A stretch of DNA of 17,247 bases. It comes from CAYTCZ01 sp964436315 (GTDB lineage Bacteria; Actinomycetota; Thermoleophilia; Gaiellales; Gaiellaceae). This document shows positions 1 through 6,195 of this stretch, piece after piece. The first letter of the stretch is position 1; each line of letters begins with the position of its first letter. Below the pieces are notes generated by a model. The model saw nothing but the letters and a program-made list of their open reading frames with translations. It ran no database searches and had not been told where the DNA came from. Position numbers and translations under genes: made by a program. Location of the stretch: positions 1-17,247 of the forward strand of contig CAYTCZ010000087.1 in the NCBI GenBank assembly GCA_964436315.1. Direction: 5' to 3'.

Positions 1-23
1 AGCGCGGCCTGGAGACACAGGGT

Positions 24-998
24 TCATTGTGAAACGAGTTCTAAGTCGTCGTACAGCCAGCAGCGGGCGAGGTGCTCGGGCCTGACCTCCAGGAGCGGCG
101 GGTGCCGGGCCGGGCACGGCTCGAACGCGGCCGAGCACCGAGGATGGAAGCGACACCCGGAGGGCGGCGCGGCGAGGTCCGGCGGCTCGCCAGGGAGAAA
201 CTTGGGCACGTCCGCCGATCGGAGCCGAGGGATGCTGGCCAGAAGACCCCGTGTGTACGGGTCGAGGGGATCCGCCAGGACGCCCTCCGCCGTCCCGTAC
301 TCCCGCATTTCCCCGCCGTGGACGACGGCGATCCGGTCGGAGAGGTCGCTGGCCAGCGCAATGTCGTGAGTGATGAAGAGCATGGACACGCCGAGCTCCC
401 ACTTGAGCTCCTTGAGCAGGTTCATGATCTGGGCCTGCACACTCGCGTCGAGGGCGGAGGTTGGCTCGTCGAGGATCACGAGCTGCGGTTTCAGGACGAG
501 AGCCATGGCGATCACCACACGCTGCTTCATGCCGCCGCTCAGCTCGTGTGGATAGCGGCGGGCCGTCCCCGCGGGAAGGCCCACGAGGTCGAGAAGGCGC
601 TCTGCCTCGCGGTCGGCCTCCTGCTTGGACACCTTGTTGAGCAGCATGGGCTCGGCCACTTGCCGGCCGACCCGGAGTACCGGGTTGAGGGAGTTCATCG
701 CTCCCTGAAACACCATCGAAACGGCCCGCCACCGGATGCGCGTACGGAACTCCTCGTCGGAGAGCTCCATCAGGTCGATGTCCTGAAACTGAACACGGCC
801 CTCGTAGCGGTCGACGTTCTGGGGAAGGATGCGCATGAGAGCCAGCGCCATGCTCGTCTTCCCGCTCCCGGACTCGCCGATGATCCCGAGTGCCTCTCCG
901 GGTCCCTCGAGGCTAAACGAGATGCCGTCGACGGCGCGGATCGCTCCCCGCGTCGTCGCGTAGTGGAGGTGGAGGTCTTCGACCTCGAGCAGTGCCAT
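24..998 (-). CDS. dppD: Peptide/nickel-type ABC transporter ATP-binding protein (DppD/OppD family)
   Basis: Cytoplasmic ATPase that powers an importer of the dipeptide/oligopeptide/nickel family. The 324-residue protein shows Walker A GESGSGKT at 41-48, a Q-loop glutamine near 98, signature LSGGMKQR at 153-160, Walker B ending LDEPTSALD near 176-184 and the switch histidine in ITHD at 211. The C-terminal oligopeptide-transporter tail carries four cysteines (about 282, 288, 295, 313), the pattern that in some DppD-type proteins binds an iron-sulfur cluster. I chose the ATG at 998, not an upstream extension to 1169, because the protein aligns from MALLEVEDL and the extra 57 residues are arginine/alanine-rich shadow of the permease gene. 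Its ATG overlaps the permease stop by one base (TAATG), indicating translational coupling. The usual second ATPase (DppF) is not in the window and would follow beyond base 1. The transported substrate is not determinable here. Confidence 0.95.
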   Translation of the reverse strand: MALLEVEDLHLHYATTRGAIRAVDGISFSLEGPGEALGIIGESGSGKTSMALALMRILPQNVDRYEGRVQFQDIDLMELSDEEFRTRIRWRAVSMVFQGAMNSLNPVLRVGRQVAEPMLLNKVSKQEADREAERLLDLVGLPAGTARRYPHELSGGMKQRVVIAMALVLKPQLVILDEPTSALDASVQAQIMNLLKELKWELGVSMLFITHDIALASDLSDRIAVVHGGEMREYGTAEGVLADPLDPYTRGLLASIPRLRSADVPKFLPGEPPDLAAPPSGCRFHPRCSAAFEPCPARHPPLLEVRPEHLARCWLYDDLELVSQ

Positions 999-2485
999 TA
1001 CTCGGCTCTCGTCGGGCGCGCTGCCCGGGCCCGGAGCAGTCCCCCGCGAAGGAGTCCGCCGCCTGCGCGCCGCAGCCGCGGGTTGACCACGGGCTCCATC
1101 GCCAGGGCGAGCAGCATGAAGGTGACGGCGGTGAGCACGATGAGCAGCCCCGGCGGCACCAGCCACCACCAGTAGCCGAGGAACACGGCCCCGGTGCGGA
1201 AGCCCGATTCCAGGATCTGACCCCAGGTTGGAATGGAGGGATCCCCCAGACCGAGGAAACTAAGGCCTGCCTCGGCCAGGATCGCCGACGGGGCGAAGAA
1301 GATCAGCTGGGCGAATATGAACGGGGCGAGGGCGGGGAAGATGTGACGGGCCAAGACTCGTGTGCGTGTGGCGCCAAGGGCGCGGGCGGCTTCCACCTGT
1401 TGCCCCGAGCGGAGCTGTAGCACCATGGAGCGGACGACGATAGTGAGTCCCGGCCAGCCGAAGAGGACGAGGATCAGAAGGATCAGCCAGAGCTCGGATC
1501 CCAAGACGAAGACCATGAAGATGAGCAGGGGAAGCACGGGGACGTTAGCCACGATGTCCGCCAGCCGCTGGATCGCCGTGTCGATCCGTCCACCCGCGTA
1601 CCCGCTGATCAGCCCCAGCGTCGCTCCGATTACGGTGGTGAGCGCGGCGGCGGCCAGCCCGATGATGAGGGCCACAGGCAGTCCGAACAGAAGGCCCTCC
1701 GCCAAGTCACGACCGAGGGCGTCGGTGCCCATCGCGCCGAACACCGACCCAGCGGCCACGGCGCGGACGACGCCAACCGAGTCGGACTCGTCGTGGGTGG
1801 TCACCCGCACGTCGAAGCGGTAGTCCCCCTCGAGGACCTCGAGCCGGCCATCGGCGTCAGGCTGGCCGAAGAGAGCGGCAATCAGTTGGTCGGCCACTCG
1901 CTCGCGGGCCACGGTGATGCCGTATTCCCGCTCCAGGAGGCTCGTCGCCTCGTCGACAAGCCCGGGCTCTTCGCTCGCGACCACCCGAAGCGGCGTGGTG
2001 ACATGTCGTCGGAACGGGGGAGTTTCCCCGTCGCGAGGGCCCGCGATCGCCTGCCGCGTGAGTACGGCCTCGGCGCCATCCGGACGGACCAGCGTGAGCA
2101 CGACGTCTGGGGGGCGGTCGTGGAACGTAACGTCCCCTACCGAGAAGGAGAGGAAGGTCGGCGGCTCGTCAGCCTCGAAGCTGAAAGGCATCTGGTGGAC
2201 CCGGACCCGGGCTTCGTCAGCCGGCACCGTCTGGTCGGGAGCCTCGGACTCGAGGACGATGTGCGGGGCGTGACGGGTGGAGTCGAAGACGTCGGACCAG
2301 GCCGGAGGGACACTCTTCGGATTGTCGGCCCACCGGGCGGGGTTGCTCCAGCGTGACGATCCGTAGTCCGCCGGATAGGTGCTGACGACGTAGAGCGAGG
2401 TCAGGGCCAGCAGTGCGAAGAGAGCCACTCCCACCCTTCCCACCCACGTGGCCAGGAGCTCCCGGAGCAGGCTACGTCGCTCCAT
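998..2485 (-). CDS. dppC: Peptide/nickel-type ABC transporter permease (DppC family) with large extracytoplasmic insert
   Basis: Inner-membrane permease subunit, 495 residues against about 280-320 for ordinary DppC/OppC. The first membrane segment is at about 15-36. A soluble, probably extracytoplasmic stretch runs from about 38 to 250. The canonical permease core then begins at GTDALGRD (253-260) and contains several hydrophobic helices. The cytoplasmic coupling (EAA) loop EAARALGA is at 365-372, followed by the family landmark LSFLGLGDPSIPTWG near 408-421. The insert of roughly 210 residues is much longer than the usual 40-60 residue loop and looks beta-rich with a short helical part. The gene starts three bases after the DppB stop and its stop overlaps the ATPase start. 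Family assignment is secure; the role of the insert (docking of the long substrate-binding protein is one idea) is inference. Confidence 0.93.
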   Translation of the reverse strand: MERRSLLRELLATWVGRVGVALFALLALTSLYVVSTYPADYGSSRWSNPARWADNPKSVPPAWSDVFDSTRHAPHIVLESEAPDQTVPADEARVRVHQMPFSFEADEPPTFLSFSVGDVTFHDRPPDVVLTLVRPDGAEAVLTRQAIAGPRDGETPPFRRHVTTPLRVVASEEPGLVDEATSLLEREYGITVARERVADQLIAALFGQPDADGRLEVLEGDYRFDVRVTTHDESDSVGVVRAVAAGSVFGAMGTDALGRDLAEGLLFGLPVALIIGLAAAALTTVIGATLGLISGYAGGRIDTAIQRLADIVANVPVLPLLIFMVFVLGSELWLILLILVLFGWPGLTIVVRSMVLQLRSGQQVEAARALGATRTRVLARHIFPALAPFIFAQLIFFAPSAILAEAGLSFLGLGDPSIPTWGQILESGFRTGAVFLGYWWWLVPPGLLIVLTAVTFMLLALAMEPVVNPRLRRAGGGLLRGGLLRARAARPTRAE

Positions 2486-2488
2486 CGA

Positions 2489-3550
2489 CTATCTCGTCTC
2501 CTCGTATCGGACCCGTGGGTCCAGCACGACGTAGAGAACCTCGAGCACGATCCTGGCGATGACGTAGAGCAGCGTGTACATGAAGGTGAGGGCGACGATC
2601 ACAGCCTCGTCGGGCGTGCCGGCAATCGCGTCGAAGTAGAGTCGGCCCATCCCTCGCCAGTTGAAGACCGTCTCGACCAGGATGGAGCCTCCGACGGCGG
2701 CAGCCAGGCCGAGGATGAGTCCGGTGACGATGGGAGGCGCGGCCACCCGCAAGATGTGTCGCCGCATGACCAGCCGCTCGGGGAGGCCCTTGGCTCGAGC
2801 CACGGTCACGTGATCCTCCTGGGCGGTATTGAGGGTCATCGTGCGCACGACGTAGATGTAGGGACCGACCCCCGCCAGCACGAGGGTGAGCACGGGAAGC
2901 ACGGCATGCTTCAGCAGGTCGACGAAGCGGTCGAGTCCGTCCTCGGGCGGCGGCGAGCTGTACATACCGCCTGAGGGCAGGAGCTGGAACTGGAAGGCGA
3001 AGATGAGGATCAAGAGGATCCCGACCCACCACGCGGGCAACGCGTAGGAAACGGCCGAGAGGGAGGAGACGATTCGGTCGAGGGCAGTTCCGGGTCGCGT
3101 GGCCATCCGTACTCCCGTGAAGAGGCCGATGGCGGCCACGAGGGCGAGCGACGTAAATAGCAGCAGGAGGGTATTGGGGAGTCGCTCGAACACAATGTCC
3201 GCTACCCGGCTACTGCCGTCGAAACTCCGCAGATTGCGCGCCTCGCCCAGGTCGAAGGTGATCACGCGGCCCACCGTCGCGGGAAGCCGCTCGTACCAGG
3301 GGTCATCCAGGCCGTACGAGTTCTCGAGCTCGGCTCGCTGGGCTCGGAGTGCCTCCTCGAGTTCATCCGGGTCCCGGATCGTCTCGGCGAGGGCGGGACG
3401 GATGGCCCGCATCTCCTCACCCACCACGGCCTCGAGAATCCGGTCGGAAAAGCCCGTGGCTCCTAGGGTCACCACGAGCAGCACCAGGACGGCAACGAGG
3501 ACGCCGACCATGCTCAGGATGCGAACCACGATGGGCCAGAGGAGCGACAT
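2489..3550 (-). CDS. dppB: Peptide/nickel-type ABC transporter permease (DppB family)
   Basis: Inner-membrane permease that pairs with the DppC-type protein to form the translocation pore. The 353-residue protein has a first membrane helix at about 8-32 and a charged periplasmic loop at about 35-115. The conserved entry RLPNTLLLLF is near 123, followed by further helices. The EAA coupling loop VARAKGLPERLVMRRHILR spans about 250-268, and the family motif ETVFNWRGMGRL is near 293-304. Length is slightly above the usual 310-340 because of the first loop, which includes an acidic helical stretch (about 58-78). The ATG at 3550 is preceded by an AAAGGAGG ribosome-binding site whose GGAGG occupies 3563-3567, with a 12-base spacer, slightly long. 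The 150-base gap to the upstream substrate-binding protein gene holds hairpins that may uncouple expression of the two. Confidence 0.95.
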   Translation of the reverse strand: MSLLWPIVVRILSMVGVLVAVLVLLVVTLGATGFSDRILEAVVGEEMRAIRPALAETIRDPDELEEALRAQRAELENSYGLDDPWYERLPATVGRVITFDLGEARNLRSFDGSSRVADIVFERLPNTLLLLFTSLALVAAIGLFTGVRMATRPGTALDRIVSSLSAVSYALPAWWVGILLILIFAFQFQLLPSGGMYSSPPPEDGLDRFVDLLKHAVLPVLTLVLAGVGPYIYVVRTMTLNTAQEDHVTVARAKGLPERLVMRRHILRVAAPPIVTGLILGLAAAVGGSILVETVFNWRGMGRLYFDAIAGTPDEAVIVALTFMYTLLYVIARIVLEVLYVVLDPRVRYEETR

Positions 3551-3590
3551 ACTCGTCTGCGCCCTCCTTTCCCGCTTCTCAGCCCCTGCC

Positions 3591-3625
3591 CGCTCCCAAC
3601 GGGCAGCCCCTGCCGGCTGGGAGCG
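3591..3625 (-). promoter_or_regulatory. Intercistronic hairpin A between substrate-binding protein and permease genes
   Basis: Arms CGCTCCCA (3591-3598) and TGGGAGCG (3618-3625) are exact reverse complements. An inner stem GGCAG/CTGCC with a three-base loop lies inside, separated by a 3x3 internal loop. There is no T-run, so it is not a canonical intrinsic terminator. Stable hairpins just after the substrate-binding protein gene are common in ABC operons, where they protect the upstream message and lower expression of the permeases; that role is inferred here. Confidence 0.5.
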
Positions 3626-3645
3626 AGCTCCTAGCGGAGGCGCTC
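3621..3645 (-). promoter_or_regulatory. Alternative hairpin B sharing an arm with hairpin A
   Basis: GAGCG (3621-3625) pairs with CGCTC (3641-3645) and CTCC (3628-3631) with GGAG (3636-3639), closing a TAGC loop. The GAGCG arm is also part of hairpin A, so the two structures exclude each other. In transcription order B forms before A. No leader peptide or known ligand-binding motif was recognised, and GC-rich sequence makes chance pairing possible. Confidence 0.3.
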
Positions 3646-3700
3646 AGCCCGCCCCACTCGCTCTCGGTCGGCGCGAGCACGCCGCCCCGCTCAGGCATCG

Positions 3701-6169
3701 CTAGGGTGTCAACTCGAGGTCCACCGCGCGTTCGGTGATCAGCGCCACGGCGTCGCTGTGAGCGGCCAGGAAGAGGCGGTAGAAGCCTGATTCGAGGTCG
3801 GCGGTGCTGTCGAGCGTAACCGTCACCTCGCTTTCAGGACCTACCTCGACGTCCCCGGACTCGAGCACCTCCCGGCTGGTCGGATCCAACAGGAGATACC
3901 GCAGCCCAAGCGTGCCAGGGCCCTCGATAGCAACGGTCACCGTCGCGGTCTCGCCCGCGGCGACCGGTGGGGCATCGACCTGCTCGATCCGAATCGTGGG
4001 CGGCTCCCCGAAGTACCAGTCCCCCGGCTTGAAGGGGTACGTCTCGTCGCGAAAGGCCTCGAGCTCGGCGAACTGGGCCGGAGGATCGTACCGGGCGAGG
4101 GAGAAGGGGCCGTTGCTGATGACCAGGTGCCCGCGCTGATCGAACCACTCCAACGCGGCCGAGTACCGCTCCCGCGCTTCCTCGGCCCCGACGAGGGGAT
4201 CGCCACCGAGACTGAAGACGTCCTCGGGTACGAAGCCGGAACCCTGGAAGTCCCGCAGGGTTCGCTGCACCAGGCGGGCGTCCCGCTCCAGCACGAGGCT
4301 CAGCCACGGAACGTTGAAGCGGGCGGCGGCTGTATCGCTGTAAGCGGCCCGGCGTTCCTCGAAAACGAGCGAGTCCATGGCGGCCAGGATCTCCCAGGGC
4401 ATACCCAGGGAGGCGGGACTGGCATAGGAGGCGATGCTGTTCCGGTCGAAGTGCCAGTAGTCGACGTACACCTCGATTCGTGTGTCGTCGAGAACTCGGT
4501 AGCCGCGGAAGGTGTCGAGGTAGGGGCGAGCGGTAACGCCCAGGGCCGTCTCGATCCGTGCCTTGTCCTCGTCGAAAGCAAGCTCGTAGGCCTGAGCGAT
4601 GTCGTAGACGACGTCGGCCATGGTGATGGACTGTCCGTGGTGCCAGCGGGAGCCCGTGTAGCGGGAGTAGTCGAAGGTGACCTTGCTGACCGCCGATGTC
4701 CCCGCCTCTACCTGGCGCCAGGCGTCCGCGCTCGCGTCCCAGGTCACGGCGTCGGGGGGCACGTCAAGGCTTCCGCCCGGCCCAGCCGTCTCGATCTCGA
4801 AATCAACGCGAAGCGGCTCCGGGATGCCCGTGAACGGATGGTTCCAGATCGGCGGGTCGTTGAGGTTGCGCCAGACGTCGACGCTGTAGACGTCGCCGAA
4901 TCCTCCGACCGGGTTCCAGGTCGTCCGCTCGGTCCATACCCACAGGTTCCCCACCGTGAGCTCCTCCTCGCCGGGGACGTAGGCCTCCCGAACGGTCCAT
5001 GGACCACGGACCCCTGCCACTGGGTCGCGGGTGACGCCGACGAGATCCCCGCGGGACGGGAAGTGGCTCACGGCGGTGGCCAGCCAGATCCGGACCGACT
5101 CATCCAGGCCCAGCTCGGTCATCGTCCTGTAGATCTCGTTGCGCTCCTCGAGGCTCTCGAACTCACCGCGGAACAGGCGCTGGCCCAGCTCGTCGAGCTC
5201 CTCGTGCTCGTACTGCCAGAATCCGACCTCCTGCCAGCCCGGCATGTTCCCGAGCCAGGGGGCGTTCATCGAGTTGACGGTGGCGAAGTCGTAGCGGGTC
5301 GGGGCAGATCGACCCCAGCCCTCCGTGTAGATGTGCCACTCCAGAACCTGTGGGTCTGACGAGTAGACGCGAAGGACGGCCGGGGCAAACGGCTGGTACG
5401 AGACGGCTACCTGGAAGCCCGCCTGCTCGAGCTCCGCGCGGACGAGGTCGGCGAGATCGCGCCGCTCGTCCTCCACCCGGCCGACCAGCGTGAGCCTGAC
5501 GGGTCGCCCCTCGAAGTGCCAGACGCCGTCCACGAGCTCGGCTCCCGCCTCGTTCATCGCCTGTTCGATCTGTTCGCGCGCGAACTCCGGGTCATACGTG
5601 ATACCGGAGCCCCGGACCACGTCGTAGACGGTCAGGAAGTCGAAGTCGAGGGGGCTGACATGGCCAACCATCGGCCATGCCAGGCCGCGGAAGATGTCCC
5701 GCGTAATGAAGTCCCGGTCCACCAGGTACTGCATGGCCTGGCGGATCTCCTTGATGGAGAAGGGATTGAGCCGGCCCTCGGGAGCAGGCGCCGGATTGAG
5801 GACGAGCGAGAGCGTCGTTGCCGGCGCCTGGTAGAGGTTGAAGCGCTCGTCATCCGCGAGCTCTTCGGCGGCGGCGGTCTTCAGGCTGAACATGTACAGG
5901 TCCATATTCCCGGCCTCAAGGTCCCTCGGAGCCCGATCGACGTCGAAGGCCTGGAAGAACACGCGCTCGGCCGCGGGACCGGGCTTGTCATGCGCCGGCT
6001 CGTACGGTTGTGCGGCCACTCCTTCCAGCTCGACGCCGGACGGAGCATCCTCGGTGATGGGCTCCGGCTCGGCCGAATCCCCTCCGCCGAAGCAGGCGCT
6101 GAGTCCGATGGCAAGGGTCAGGGCAAGCAAGGCCAGGGGGAAGAGCCGGCCCGGCCTCTGCGCGCGCAC
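3701..6169 (-). CDS. ABC transporter substrate-binding lipoprotein, SBP family 5, circularly permuted order
   Basis: Lipid-anchored extracytoplasmic receptor for the adjacent importer. The start is a GTG preceded by GGAGAGG (6180-6186) with a 10-base spacer. The signal peptide ends in lipobox LSAC, with C26 the lipidated cysteine, followed by a 40-residue acidic/proline linker. At 822 residues it is much longer than the usual 500-600. The landmarks are out of order. Residues about 67-380 match the normal C-terminal half: DLEAGNMD 83-90, IRQAMQYLVDRDFI 142-155, and an ending like SRGDLVGV 372-379. Residues about 401-718 match the normal N-terminal half: the opening LTVGNLWVW 404-412, WHHGQSITMADVVY 509-522, and SNGPFSLARY 685-694. 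Residues about 723-822 look like an added beta-sandwich (Ig-like) domain. Family membership is secure; ligand unknown. It starts 26 bases after the propeller gene. Confidence 0.9.
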   Translation of the reverse strand: MRAQRPGRLFPLALLALTLAIGLSACFGGGDSAEPEPITEDAPSGVELEGVAAQPYEPAHDKPGPAAERVFFQAFDVDRAPRDLEAGNMDLYMFSLKTAAAEELADDERFNLYQAPATTLSLVLNPAPAPEGRLNPFSIKEIRQAMQYLVDRDFITRDIFRGLAWPMVGHVSPLDFDFLTVYDVVRGSGITYDPEFAREQIEQAMNEAGAELVDGVWHFEGRPVRLTLVGRVEDERRDLADLVRAELEQAGFQVAVSYQPFAPAVLRVYSSDPQVLEWHIYTEGWGRSAPTRYDFATVNSMNAPWLGNMPGWQEVGFWQYEHEELDELGQRLFRGEFESLEERNEIYRTMTELGLDESVRIWLATAVSHFPSRGDLVGVTRDPVAGVRGPWTVREAYVPGEEELTVGNLWVWTERTTWNPVGGFGDVYSVDVWRNLNDPPIWNHPFTGIPEPLRVDFEIETAGPGGSLDVPPDAVTWDASADAWRQVEAGTSAVSKVTFDYSRYTGSRWHHGQSITMADVVYDIAQAYELAFDEDKARIETALGVTARPYLDTFRGYRVLDDTRIEVYVDYWHFDRNSIASYASPASLGMPWEILAAMDSLVFEERRAAYSDTAAARFNVPWLSLVLERDARLVQRTLRDFQGSGFVPEDVFSLGGDPLVGAEEARERYSAALEWFDQRGHLVISNGPFSLARYDPPAQFAELEAFRDETYPFKPGDWYFGEPPTIRIEQVDAPPVAAGETATVTVAIEGPGTLGLRYLLLDPTSREVLESGDVEVGPESEVTVTLDSTADLESGFYRLFLAAHSDAVALITERAVDLELTP

Positions 6170-6195
6170 GACGCGTCTGCCTCTCCGCCTACGTG

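Noticed and set aside
999..1169. N-terminal extension of the ATPase frame
   Set aside because: Arginine/alanine-rich shadow of the permease gene; the family starts at the ATG at 998, which is coupled to the permease stop.
72..1175. 367-codon plus-strand open frame
   Set aside because: Antisense to the ATPase and permease genes, with no motif; coding evidence on the minus strand is decisive.
4127..5359. 410-codon plus-strand open frame
   Set aside because: It is antisense to the receptor gene, whose family motifs are unmistakable. The translation has no recognisable domain; long antisense frames are expected in GC-rich DNA.
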